NCBI RefSeq assembly: GCF_003626575.1
Contig: NZ_RBDY01000007.1
Location: 1 to 64,000 of the forward strand
Origin: Streptomyces radicis
GTDB taxonomy: Bacteria; Actinomycetota; Actinomycetes; Streptomycetales; Streptomycetaceae
DNA length: 64,000 bases
Reading direction: 5' to 3'
The notes beneath the pieces were generated by a model. That model saw only the letters and a list, made by a program, of their open reading frames with translations. It was not told the DNA's origin and ran no database searches. Positions 35,379-43,664 of this stretch are shown piece after piece. The position numbers and the translations under genes are program-made. Every line of letters begins with the position of its first letter. Position 1 is the first letter of the stretch.

Positions 35379-35572
35379 CAAGCGGCTCCCTCGCTGACGG
35401 CTCCCTTGCTCACGGGCCGGGGAGTTCCCGGCCTGATCACTGCCCGCGGGCCGCCCGGTCCATCCCGTATGCCCCTAGGTGTGCACCGATGCGCCCCGCA
35501 TGCGGGTGACGCGACCCGCAGCCCGTCACGCCGGGGCCGTAACCCGTACGGAGCAGCAAAGTTGTCATCGGC

Positions 35573-36247
35573 GTGGAAGAGACCATCGGAACCACCTCAG
35601 GGGCATTCCTTCCGGCGCGCGGCGAGCGGCACGGCGGCAACCTGCTCGAATACGCGGTCCACTACGTCAGGGACCGGCACTGGGAGGTGCTGCCCGGGGC
35701 GTGGATCGAGCGCGAGGGGCAGACGACCTGGTGTTCGTGTCGGGCATGGGAGTGCGGTGCGCCCGGCGCACACCCCGTGCGCCGGGACTGGGCGGCGCAC
35801 GCCACGGGGAGCGTGACGGTCGCCCGGCGCATGTGGTCCGAGCAGCCGCGGGCGTCGATCCTGCTGCCGACCGGGCGGACGTTCGACGTGATCGAGGTGG
35901 GCGAGGCGGCGGGCTGTCTCGCGCTGGCCCGGATGGAACGCCTCGGGGTCGCCATCGGCCCGGTGGCCGGAACGCCGTACGGGCGCATGCAGTTCTACGT
36001 GCTGCCCGGCGGTGCGGCGAAGGTGGCGGGCCTGGTGCGGCGGCTCGGCTGGTCGCCAGCGGCGCTCGACCTGACCGCGCGGGGCGAGGGCGACGTCGTG
36101 GCGGCGCCGCCGACGTCGCTGGGCGCGCGGGGGCGCGTGCTGTGGGTGCGCGCGGCGGGCGGGGGCAACGGGCTGCTACCCGGCGTCGACGAGGTGCTGC
36201 CCTCGCTCGCGTACGCGTGTGGCCAGGAGGGCGGCCCCCGGGCCTGA
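35573..36247 (+). CDS. Bifunctional DNA primase/polymerase (Prim-Pol) domain protein
   Basis: A 224-residue protein with the Prim-Pol-type domain found alone in many actinomycetes: LEYAVHYVRDRHWEVLPGAWI, WCSCRAWECGAPGAHPVRRDW (Cys-rich zinc-like loop), ILLPTGRTFDVIEV (the strand that normally holds a catalytic Asp pair) and GRMQFYVLPG. In true primases the strand after the TG motif carries D-x-D; here it reads FDVIEV, so only one Asp plus a Glu remain and polymerase activity is doubtful. GTG 35573 is the first usable start. It is followed after 35 bp by an ABC exporter. Confidence 0.75.
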   Translation: MEETIGTTSGAFLPARGERHGGNLLEYAVHYVRDRHWEVLPGAWIEREGQTTWCSCRAWECGAPGAHPVRRDWAAHATGSVTVARRMWSEQPRASILLPTGRTFDVIEVGEAAGCLALARMERLGVAIGPVAGTPYGRMQFYVLPGGAAKVAGLVRRLGWSPAALDLTARGEGDVVAAPPTSLGARGRVLWVRAAGGGNGLLPGVDEVLPSLAYACGQEGGPRA

Positions 36248-36282
36248 CCGGCGCGGGGGGCGCGCGTCTATCGTGGTGGAAC

Positions 36283-37107
36283 ATGGACGACATGGACACC
36301 GCGGGGGGCGGGTCGGCGGCGGCGCCCGCCACGCCTCCCGGCGCCGCCGCCGTCCGGGTGCGGGGGCTGTGGAAGCGATTCGGCGAGCAGATCGCCGTGC
36401 ACGGCGTCGACCTCGACCTGCCCGCGGGGCGCTTCGTCGGCCTGGTGGGGCCCAACGGCGCGGGCAAGACGACGACGTTGTCGATGATCACCGGGCTGCT
36501 GCGGCCCGACGAGGGCACGGTGGAGGTGGTCGGCCGGGACGTGTGGCGCGACCCGGCGGACGTGAAGTCGCGGATCGGCGTGCTGCCCGAGGGGCTGCGG
36601 CTCTTCGAGCGGCTCTCGGGGCGGGAGTTGCTGACGTTCATGGGCAGGCTGCGCGGGCTGCCCGTGGCCGAGGTGGAGCGCCGCGCCGACGAGCTGCTCG
36701 ACGTGCTCGACCTGTCGGCGGCGCAGCACAAGCTGGTGATCGACTACTCGACGGGCATGCGGAAGAAGACCGGCCTGGCCACGGCGCTGCTGCACAACCC
36801 CGAAGTGCTGTTCCTCGACGAGCCGTTCGAGGGCGTCGACCCGGTGTCGGCGCAGACGATCAGGGGCGTGCTCGAGCGGTACACCGCGTCGGGGGCGACC
36901 GTGGTGTTCTCGAGCCATGTGATGGAGCTGGTGGAGTCGCTGTGCGACTGGGTCGCGGTCATGGCCGCGGGGCGCGTCCGCGCGCACGGCCCGCTCGCGG
37001 AGGTGCGCGGGGGCGCGGAGTCGTTGCAGGAGGCGTTCCTCCGGCTCGTCGGCGCCCAGGGCAACCCCGCGGGGCCGCGCCTCGAGTGGCTCGGCGGCAC
37101 CGCGTGA
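36283..37107 (+). CDS. ABC transporter ATP-binding protein
   Basis: A 274-residue ATPase. Walker A is GPNGAGKTT (near 58-66), the signature segment is YSTGMRKKTGLA (a variant of LSGGQ), Walker B is VLFLDEPFEGVD, and the H-loop is VVFSSHVME. Start ATG 36283 has TATCGT ending 8 nt upstream, so it may be leaderless. The permease start overlaps its stop as GTGA. The pair is an exporter of unknown substrate. Confidence 0.9.
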   Translation: MDDMDTAGGGSAAAPATPPGAAAVRVRGLWKRFGEQIAVHGVDLDLPAGRFVGLVGPNGAGKTTTLSMITGLLRPDEGTVEVVGRDVWRDPADVKSRIGVLPEGLRLFERLSGRELLTFMGRLRGLPVAEVERRADELLDVLDLSAAQHKLVIDYSTGMRKKTGLATALLHNPEVLFLDEPFEGVDPVSAQTIRGVLERYTASGATVVFSSHVMELVESLCDWVAVMAAGRVRAHGPLAEVRGGAESLQEAFLRLVGAQGNPAGPRLEWLGGTA

Positions 37108-38696
37108 TCGAAGGGCGCGCGCTGGTCGTCACGTTCGTCCGGCTGAAGCTGGCGCTCGTGCGCAACGGCGTGCGGCAGTCGACCGGGCGCTCGGCCGCGT
37201 TCGTCGGGACGATGGCCGTGGTCGCGCTGTTCGGGGTGCTCGGGCTGCTCGGCCTGGTGGCGCTGCGGGGGCACGGGAACGCCGCCGACGTGGCCGTCCT
37301 GCTGGTCGCGCTGCTCGCGCTCGGCTGGGCGTTCATGCCGCTGTTCGTGGGCGGCGCCGACGAGACGCTCGACCCGGGGCGGCTCGCGATGCTGCCGCTG
37401 CGGCCCGGGGCGCTGCTGGTGGCGCAGCTGGCGGCGTCGCTCGTGGGTCCTGGGCCGCTGTTCACGCTGCTGCTTGTGGCGGGCGCGGTGGCGGCCGTGG
37501 CCGGGGGCGGCGCCGGGATCGTGGTCGCGGTGGTGGCCGTGGCGCTCGCGCTGCTGGTGTGCACGACGCTGGCCCGCGCGCTCGCCACGGCGAACGCCCG
37601 CCTGCTGAACAGCCGCAGGGGCCGCGACCTGGCGATCCTCAGCGGGCTCGTGGTGGCGTTCGGCCTCCAGGGGATCAACCTCGGCTTCTCCGAGCTCGCG
37701 GGCGACGAGAACGGCGACTTCGGCGTGGTCGCGACGGTCGCCGACGTGGTGCGCTGGGTGCCGCCCGCGACCGCGATCGAGGCGGCGCGGGCGGCGGGCG
37801 AGGGCGCGTGGGGCACGGCGGCGCTCGCCCTGGCCGGGACGCTGGCCGCGTGGGGGCTGCTCCTGGTGTGGTGGGGCAGGGCGTTGACGCGCCTGATGAC
37901 CGCGCCCGACGCGTCGACGCTCCGGACGCCGCCCGATGACGGCGGGCGCCGGGCGAGGGACCTGGCGTGGCTGCCGCGGGGGCGCACGGGCACGGTGATG
38001 GCGCGCACGCTGCGGTACGCGTGGCGTGACCCCAAGTCGAAGATGGGCTGGGTGACCTCGCTGGGGATGGGCCTGATGCTGCCGGTGCTGTTCGCGGCGC
38101 AGGGCAACGCCAGCCTGTACAACGCCTGTTGGGTCTCCGGGCTGCTGGGGATCCTGGCCTACAACCAGTTCGGCGGCGACGCGGGCGGCTTCTGGCTGGT
38201 CGCGCTGACGATCAGCTCGCCGCGCGACGCGCTGATCGAGCTGCGCGGGCGAACGCTGGTGATCGCGCTGATCGGCGTCCCCTACACGTGCGCCGTGGTG
38301 GTCGTCTCCGCGGCGGTGTTCGACGACTGGGGCGCGCTGCCCGGCGCGTTGGGCCTCGCGCTCACGGTGCTGGGCGCGCTGCTCGGCGTGGGGGCGGTGA
38401 CCAGCGCGCGGCTGCCGTACTCGGTCCCGCAGGAGGGCGCGATGAAGAACGTCGCCCCCGGCCAGACGGGCCAGGCGTGGTTCGGCATCCTCGGCGGCAC
38501 GGTGGCGGGCGGCCTGCTGTCCGCGCCGGTGATCGCGCTGGTGGTGTGGCTGAACGCGTCGGCCGAGGCGCTGACCTGGACGGCGCTCCCCCTGGGCGCG
38601 GCGTACGGCCTGCTCGTGGCCTGGCTCGGCCTGCGCGTCGCGGCCCCCATGACGGCGGGGCGCCTCCCGGAGATGGTGGGGGCCCTGAGCAAGTAG
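37104..38696 (+). CDS. ABC transporter permease
   Basis: A 530-residue membrane protein with about 10-12 hydrophobic segments in two halves separated by a cytoplasmic loop (RTPPDDGGRRARDLAWLPRG). It starts at GTG 37104, overlapping the ATPase stop (GTGA), so the two are translated together. SARLPYSVPQEGAMKNVAPG near residue 435 is characteristic of the Streptomyces group of such two-gene exporters. The substrate is unknown. Confidence 0.85.
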   Translation: MIEGRALVVTFVRLKLALVRNGVRQSTGRSAAFVGTMAVVALFGVLGLLGLVALRGHGNAADVAVLLVALLALGWAFMPLFVGGADETLDPGRLAMLPLRPGALLVAQLAASLVGPGPLFTLLLVAGAVAAVAGGGAGIVVAVVAVALALLVCTTLARALATANARLLNSRRGRDLAILSGLVVAFGLQGINLGFSELAGDENGDFGVVATVADVVRWVPPATAIEAARAAGEGAWGTAALALAGTLAAWGLLLVWWGRALTRLMTAPDASTLRTPPDDGGRRARDLAWLPRGRTGTVMARTLRYAWRDPKSKMGWVTSLGMGLMLPVLFAAQGNASLYNACWVSGLLGILAYNQFGGDAGGFWLVALTISSPRDALIELRGRTLVIALIGVPYTCAVVVVSAAVFDDWGALPGALGLALTVLGALLGVGAVTSARLPYSVPQEGAMKNVAPGQTGQAWFGILGGTVAGGLLSAPVIALVVWLNASAEALTWTALPLGAAYGLLVAWLGLRVAAPMTAGRLPEMVGALSK

Positions 38697-39480
38697 CCTG
38701 CGGCGCTCACCCGCGGCGCTCCGCGCCGAGAAACCAGCCTGCGGCTGGGGCGCTACGGCGCTCCGCGCCGGGGCACGCGCTGACGCACCGGGCGAAGCAG
38801 CCAGCGGCTGCGAGGGACGGTCGACGCTCCACGCCGAGACCCAGCCCGCGGCTGCGGCACTACGGCGCTCCGCGCCGGGGCACGCGCTGCCGCTTCCGCG
38901 CCGAGAACCAGCCTGCGACTGCGGCACTACGGCGCTCCGCGCGGGGTGGCCTGCGGCCACGCAGCCACAGCGCTCCGCGCCGGGGTACGCGCTGACGCAC
39001 CGGGCGAAGCAGCCAGCGGCTGCGAGGGACGGTCGACGCTCCACGCCGACAAGGCAGCCCGCGGCTGCGGCACTACGGCGCTCCGCGCCGGGGTAGGCGA
39101 TGGCGCATCGCGCAGACGGCCTGCGGCCACGCAGCCGCCGGGGCACGCGCTGACGCTTCCGCGCCGGGCGAAACAGCCCGCTGCTGCGGGGGACGATCGA
39201 CGCTCCACACCGACAAGGCAGCCCGCGGCTGCGGGGTCTCCGCCCTCCGCGCGGGGGGCGCGATGGCGCTTCGCGCCGGGGAAGCGGCCCACGGCAGCGC
39301 TCCGCGCCGAGAGCCAGCCTGCGACTGCGGGGCCACGACGTTCGGCGCCAGGTCAACGACAGCGCTCCGCGCGGTACGCGACGCGCGCGCTCCGCACCGG
39401 GTGGAACAACCTGCCGCTGCCGAGGAAGGGCGGCGCTTCGCGCCGGTGACGCGGCAACCCGGCGCACCGTGCCGGGGTCG
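38697..39480. repeat. Non-coding GC-rich interspersed repeat array
   Basis: About 780 bp after the ABC permease built of imperfect repeats with a period near 212 bp. The mini-hairpin GGCGC-TCC-GCGCC recurs at 38715, 38757, 38864, 38931, 38970 and 39077, with weaker copies to 39440. A longer unit (GGGGCACGCGCTGACGC ... GGGCGAAGCAGCC ... GGTCGACGCTCC) starts at 38770, 38982 and, more diverged, at 39140. All six frames can look open here because stop codons are rare, but no ribosome site or protein family is seen. I judge it non-coding. A related shorter patch lies at 9650-9740. Confidence 0.75.
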
Positions 39481-39714
39481 CACCAGCGAACGGCCGCCGC
39501 GACCGCGCCCACCCGTTGCGCAGGGACACCAGAGGCCGGTGTCCCCCGGCCCGCGGGACGACCGCAAGCCGCCAGGCGACCCGGCACGCTCCACCGCACG
39601 GCGCGAGGACGCCGGGGGTCGGGGTCCGCCGACCCGCGCCGTTGGTCGCCCGCCCGCAGGGCCCTCGCGTCAGCGGGCGAAAGACGACCGCATCAAGACC
39701 GTGGCCCGGCACAC

Positions 39715-39906
39715 CGTGCCGGGCCATCAGTACCGCAACCGAACCCGTCAGCCGAGACGCCAACCCACAACACAGGCCACCCTCCGGCGTTGGGCCGCCC
39801 GCCCAGGGCAACGTGCCGGGCCATCAGTACCGCAACCGAACCCGTCAGCCGAGACACCAACCCACAACACAGGCCACCCTCCGGCGTGGGGCCGCCCGCC
39901 CAGGGC
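39715..39906. repeat. 97-bp tandem duplication
   Basis: Two head-to-tail copies start with CGTGCCGGGCCATCAG at 39715 and 39812. They differ at only about two inner positions (GACGCC/GACACC and GCGTTGGG/GCGTGGGG) and end directly at the lipoprotein stop codon at 39910. The sequence between 39481 and 39714 is unique and without a supported gene. Confidence 0.9.
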
Positions 39907-39909
39907 CGC

Positions 39910-40743
39910 TTACGCCGTGATGTTGCCCGAGCGGAAGTCCTCGATGTTCAGGACGACGTCAGCCGCGGGCTCGTCGAAGGAGACCGGGACGTTGAAGTCC
40001 GAGATCTCGAGCTCCGTCGTGCCGCCGCCCTCGTTCGTCGTCATCAGCAGCGGGTACGGCTCGCCCTCCGTGGCGATCAGCATCGTCATCTCGGCGCCCG
40101 TCTCGTCCGTGTCGTGGATCTCGATGACGGGCGTGCCGTTGTGCGTGGTCTCCTCGCCGATCGTCGCCGTGTCGGTGCCGCCCGAGCCCGAGCCCGCGAA
40201 CAGGTCGCCCAGCGCGCACGCGCTCGCCGTCGACGCCAACTCCGGGTCGTCGGTGGTGCCGTACAGCCAGTTCCCGTCGACCAGGCTGACGAGCGCCGGG
40301 TCGGAGGCGCCCATGGTGCTCCAGAACGTCTGGTCCGGCTTCATCCAGATCTGGTCGGCGCGCATCAGGATCTCGACCGAGCCCTGGCCCTCCATGCTGA
40401 CCCAGCCCTCGCAGCTGCCCTCCTTGTCGAGGTGCAGGTCCATGCCGACCCCGTCGGTGCCGGGGCCACCCTCGGTCGTCATGCGCAGCGACTCCGCGGC
40501 GAGCAGGGCCTCCTGGGCCTGCTCCATGATCTGGTCGGCGGGCAGGTCGGCGATCGACTCGCCGCCGCCCTCCTCGCCCTCGCCGCCGGTCTCCTCGCCT
40601 GAGCCGCCGCTCTCCTCGCCGCTCTGCTCGCCGTTCTCGAACGGCGAATCCCCGTCGCTGTCACCACACGCGCTGAGCGCGAGCAGCCCCGCCATCGCCG
40701 CGCCTATCCAGGCACCGCGGCGTGCGTTGGTCATTCGTGCCAT
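39910..40743 (-). CDS. LppX/LprG-like lipoprotein
   Basis: A 277-residue secreted lipoprotein. The signal peptide with Arg residues ends in the lipobox LSAC (Cys26); after it comes a Gly/Glu/Ser-rich flexible linker (30-65) and a beta-rich domain: ESLRMTTEGGPGTDGVGMDLHLD, GSVEILMRADQIWMKPD, FWSTMGASDP, GTPVIEIHD, ISDFNVPVSFDEP (in parts). This pattern is shared with the actinobacterial LppX/LprAFG lipid-carrier family. ATG 40743 follows GAGGGG at 7 nt. It lies downstream of a hydrolase gene on the same strand, 86 bp away. Confidence 0.85.
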   Translation of the reverse strand: MARMTNARRGAWIGAAMAGLLALSACGDSDGDSPFENGEQSGEESGGSGEETGGEGEEGGGESIADLPADQIMEQAQEALLAAESLRMTTEGGPGTDGVGMDLHLDKEGSCEGWVSMEGQGSVEILMRADQIWMKPDQTFWSTMGASDPALVSLVDGNWLYGTTDDPELASTASACALGDLFAGSGSGGTDTATIGEETTHNGTPVIEIHDTDETGAEMTMLIATEGEPYPLLMTTNEGGGTTELEISDFNVPVSFDEPAADVVLNIEDFRSGNITA

Positions 40744-40829
40744 TGTGAATCCCCTCGAGCCCCCGTTGTTGTCGCTCACATCATCACATCTCCTGATGTG
40801 CTCGGGTGAACGAGTCCGTCCCAGGTCTG

Positions 40830-41687
40830 TCACACCGTGACCGTCTCCCGCAGGAACGCCCCGACGATCTCCCGCCACTCATCGGGCCGTTCGAGGTGGA
40901 CGAGGTGGCCCGCGTCCGGGATGTCGGCGTACCGGCCGCGGGGCAGGACCCGCACCATCTCCTGGGCCTCGGCGCGGCCCAACTCCCCACCCAGGCCCCG
41001 GATCACCAGCGCGGGGCACTCGACGAGCGCCAGCTCGTCCCAGTGCGCGTCGCGGACCCAGCCCTCGCGGGCGGCGAGCATCTGGCGGCGTGAGAAGCCG
41101 GGGCGCCAGCCGTCGGCGCGCTCGGTCATCACCTCGGCGAAGAAGTCGCCGCGCGCCGGGCGGGGCCGGTCGAGCGTGGGGTCCTCCTCGCCGAACCAGC
41201 GGCGGGCGTCGGCCAGCGTCGCGAACGGCAGCGGCCACGAGTCGAACCACGCCCGCCACTCGCGTTGCGACCTGGTACCGAGCGCCGCGGCCCGCATGTC
41301 GCAGATCACCACGGAGCTCACCAGGTCGGGGCGGCGCGCGGCCAGCTGCCACGCGGTCAGCGCGCCCATGGCGTGGCCGATCAACGCGACGGGCCCGAGG
41401 CCGAGTTGGACGACGGCCGCCTCGGCGTCCGCGACGAAGGCCTCCCGGTCGAACGGGCCGCCCACCGGCTTCTCGCTGCGCCCGTGCCCGCGCTGGTCGA
41501 GCGCGACCGCGCGGTGGTCGGCCGAGAGCCAGCGGGCCGTGTCGGCCCAGTGCGACGCCCTGCCGAGCAGCCCGTGCAGCATCAGCACGGCGGGCCGCGC
41601 CGACCGCTCCTCCTTGGGCGGCTCGCCGAACTCCCAGGCCGCGAGCCGCACTCCGCCCTGCCCGACCACGTCGAGGCGCCGCACCAT
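40830..41687 (-). CDS. Alpha/beta-hydrolase fold protein lacking the catalytic Ser
   Basis: A 285-residue protein of the alpha/beta-hydrolase fold. The oxyanion segment is LMLHGLLG, the conserved DQRGHGRSE follows strand 4, and DAGHLVHLERPDEW carries the His. The nucleophile elbow reads GHAMG (Ala106, codon GCC) and not GHSMG, so the usual Ser is lost. It may be a pseudoenzyme, a binding protein or use another nucleophile. Start ATG 41687 follows AAGG, 6-7 nt upstream. The upstream region has an AT-rich palindrome that could be its operator. Confidence 0.85.
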   Translation of the reverse strand: MVRRLDVVGQGGVRLAAWEFGEPPKEERSARPAVLMLHGLLGRASHWADTARWLSADHRAVALDQRGHGRSEKPVGGPFDREAFVADAEAAVVQLGLGPVALIGHAMGALTAWQLAARRPDLVSSVVICDMRAAALGTRSQREWRAWFDSWPLPFATLADARRWFGEEDPTLDRPRPARGDFFAEVMTERADGWRPGFSRRQMLAAREGWVRDAHWDELALVECPALVIRGLGGELGRAEAQEMVRVLPRGRYADIPDAGHLVHLERPDEWREIVGAFLRETVTV

Positions 41688-41752
41688 CCGAGCCTTCCCC
41701 CTTCCCTCGGCCTCGTCACCGACGTCCCGCACGATTCGCCGAGGCCACGATA

Positions 41753-41768
41753 TCGAAAATATATTCGA
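41753..41768. promoter_or_regulatory. AT-rich palindrome upstream of the hydrolase
   Basis: TCGAA-AATATA-TTCGA is a perfect 5-bp inverted repeat with an A/T-only centre in a 72% GC genome. It lies 66 bp upstream of the hydrolase start and 143 bp beyond the dmdR gene end. A likely operator or promoter core; the regulator is unknown. Confidence 0.45.
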
Positions 41769-41910
41769 ACACCGAGCGCTGAGCCGCACCGATCCCCGCA
41801 TGGATGACGATCGCCCCGCGCGCACCCGGTCGACGGCGCGCGAGCACGACCTGCCACGGCCGCGGCGCCCCCGGGTCGCCGCCGCCTCCCCCTTCAGGTC
41901 CCCTTCGCGA

Positions 41911-42606
41911 TCAGCCCTTCGCCACGAAGACGTGCATCGCGACCGACTGCGCCAGCTCCGCCGCCTCCCCGCCGCTGCCGACCTGCACGCCGCCCCCCGC
42001 CCCCGCCGTCACGCTCACCGAGGCGCCGGGCTGCACCCCCGCGCGCCGCAGCGTGTGCATGACCGCCGCGTCCACCTGGATCGGCTCGCCGATGCGGCGG
42101 ACGATGACCGTCTTGCCGCCCTCGGCGTCGAGGTCGGACAGCGCCACCATGCCCTCGCCCAGGAACGGGTCGGGGTCGGCGCCCTCCTCGCCGAGCTCCG
42201 CGAGGCCGGGGATGGGGTTCCCGTAGGGCGACTCCGTCGGGTGGTTCAGCAATTCGAGGACGCGGCGCTCGACCGCGTCGCTCATCACGTGCTCCCAGCG
42301 GCACGCCTCCGCGTGCACCTGCTCCCACTCCAGGCCGATCACGTCGACCAGCAGGCACTCGGCGAGGCGGTGCTTGCGCATCACCCGCTGGGCCAGCCGC
42401 CGCCCCTCGTCGGTCAGCTCGAGATGCCGGTCCCCCGCGATGGTCAGGAGGCCGTCGCGCTCCATCCTCGCGACGGTCTGGCTCACCGTGGGCCCGCTCT
42501 GCTCCAGTCGCTCGGCGATGCGGGCGCGCATCGGGACCACGCCCTCCTCCTCCAACTCGAGGATGGTGCGCAGATACATCTCGGTCGTGTCGATCAGTCC
42601 GGACAT
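41911..42606 (-). CDS. dmdR1: DtxR/IdeR-family iron-dependent repressor (DmdR type)
   Basis: A 231-residue metalloregulator. The N-terminal winged helix (LIDTTEMYLRTILELEEEG..., SGPTVSQTVARMERDGLL) binds iron boxes; the metal sites lie in the dimer domain (RLAECLLVDVIGLEW, EACRWEHVMSDAVERRV, with conserved Cys-x-x-x-Glu and His residues), followed by a C-terminal SH3-like FeoA domain. The length and sequence match DmdR1 of streptomycetes (about 230), which represses siderophore genes when iron is plentiful. ATG 42606. It is divergent from the SIS gene, and the shared region carries a DasR site, as reported for S. coelicolor, where DasR links N-acetylglucosamine to iron control. Confidence 0.9.
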   Translation of the reverse strand: MSGLIDTTEMYLRTILELEEEGVVPMRARIAERLEQSGPTVSQTVARMERDGLLTIAGDRHLELTDEGRRLAQRVMRKHRLAECLLVDVIGLEWEQVHAEACRWEHVMSDAVERRVLELLNHPTESPYGNPIPGLAELGEEGADPDPFLGEGMVALSDLDAEGGKTVIVRRIGEPIQVDAAVMHTLRRAGVQPGASVSVTAGAGGGVQVGSGGEAAELAQSVAMHVFVAKG

Positions 42607-42701
42607 AGATGCCCCTAGATGTCTTGTGCGGTGGCCCCACACCAATTCTGGCGCATGGCAGTGACAACCGTCCCCGGCACGGGTAACCGAACGCGCGCAT
42701 A

Positions 42702-42732
42702 TTGACACGGCAGTGGTCCAGACCTTTACGGT
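42702..42732 (+). promoter_or_regulatory. Promoter with DasR (dre) operator
   Basis: TTGACA (42702-42707) is an ideal -35. The dre-like sequence AGTGGTCCAGACCTTT (42712-42727) lies within the spacer; the consensus is a TGGTC-TA-GACCA palindrome, and this has TGGTC-CA-GACC. A -10 of TTTACG (17-bp spacing) or TACGGT (19 bp) follows. DasR bound here would block the SIS gene and could affect divergent dmdR1. Confidence 0.75.
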
Positions 42733-42788
42733 GGGGCCTGCCCGAACGCGACCGCACCGTCACAGCGACCGCCACACCGGACGCCACC

Positions 42789-42848
42789 GCCACACCCACC
42801 GCCACACCCATCGCCACACCCATCGCCACACCCATCGCCACACCCATC
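42789..42848. repeat. 12-bp tandem repeat, five units
   Basis: GCCACACCCACC followed by four identical GCCACACCCATC units (starts 42789, 42801, 42813, 42825, 42837). The array sits in the leader between the dre promoter and the SIS ribosome site, so it would be transcribed in the 5' UTR. Confidence 0.9.
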
Positions 42849-42895
42849 GTCATGGCCACCGCCATGGCCCAGGCCAGCAAGGGGACGCGCCACTC

Positions 42896-43651
42896 ATGAG
42901 CGACAGCACGCTCGCCGACCAGTTCTTCGCCGCCGCCGCGGGGCTGCTGCGCCGCGCCGGGGAGACCCAGGCCCCGCAGATCGCCAAGGCCGCGGGCCTC
43001 ATCGCCGACACCGTCACCGGCGGCGGCACCCTCTTCGCCTACGGCGCGGGCCACTCCGCCCTCCCGGCCCAGGACCTCGTCTACCGGGCGGGCGGCCTGG
43101 CGTTGGTCAACCTGCTGACCGTGCCAGGCACCACCGGCGTCGACGTCTCCCCCTCGACCCTCGGCAGCGCCCTCGAGCACGTCGGCGGCCTTGCCTCCGC
43201 CGCCCTCGACTCCAGCCCGGCCCGCGCCGGGGACCTGCTGATCGTGATCTCCCTGTCCGGCCGCAACGTCCTGCCGGTGGAGATGGCCCAGCACGCCAGG
43301 GAGCGCGGCCTCACGGTCATCGGCGTGACCTCGGTCGCGTACACGGCCGAGACCGCCTCCCGGCACCCCTCCGGCACGTTCCTCAAGGACCACTGCGACC
43401 TCGTCATCGACAGCGGCATCCCGGTCGGCGACGCGACGCTGACCAGCGAGGGCATCGGCGCGCCGTTCGCCCCGGCCTCGACGGTGGTGACCTGCGCGCT
43501 GCTCCAGGCCGTCGTCGCCGAGGCCGCGGGGCGCCTGGCAGGCACCGGCTCCGAGCCGCCGCTGCTGCGCTCCGCCAACGTGGACGGCGGGCGCGAGTGG
43601 AACGAGCGGGTCTTCGCCGAGCACGCCGACAAGATCCTGTGGCGCCGCTGA
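42896..43651 (+). CDS. SIS-domain sugar-phosphate binding protein
   Basis: A 251-residue SIS-domain protein of the phosphosugar isomerase/MurQ-like kind. FAYGAGHSALPAQDLVYRAGG is the N-terminal phosphosugar loop, and LLIVISLSGRNVLPVEMAQHARERG holds the Ser-x-Ser-Gly loop of SIS domains. ATG 42896 has AAGGGGA 9 nt upstream; an upstream frame reading His-Arg-Thr repeats comes from the 12-bp repeat and is not part of the protein. The dre operator suggests a role in amino-sugar metabolism. Confidence 0.85.
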   Translation: MSDSTLADQFFAAAAGLLRRAGETQAPQIAKAAGLIADTVTGGGTLFAYGAGHSALPAQDLVYRAGGLALVNLLTVPGTTGVDVSPSTLGSALEHVGGLASAALDSSPARAGDLLIVISLSGRNVLPVEMAQHARERGLTVIGVTSVAYTAETASRHPSGTFLKDHCDLVIDSGIPVGDATLTSEGIGAPFAPASTVVTCALLQAVVAEAAGRLAGTGSEPPLLRSANVDGGREWNERVFAEHADKILWRR

Positions 43652-43664
43652 CCCCGGCCGCCCC

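Noticed and set aside
36744..39599. A 951-codon open frame on the minus strand
   Set aside because: It is antisense to the ABC exporter and runs through the non-coding repeat array; its Arg/Ala/Pro/Gln-rich product has no family and only reflects high GC.
42713..42895. His-Arg-Thr repeat N-terminal extension of the SIS protein
   Set aside because: It comes from translating the 12-bp tandem repeat and overlaps the promoter; the start at 42896 has a proper ribosome site.
42702..42899. Ala-Thr-Pro-Ile repeat micro-ORF whose stop overlaps the SIS start
   Set aside because: It would begin with TTG in the -35 element, so it cannot be on the transcript.
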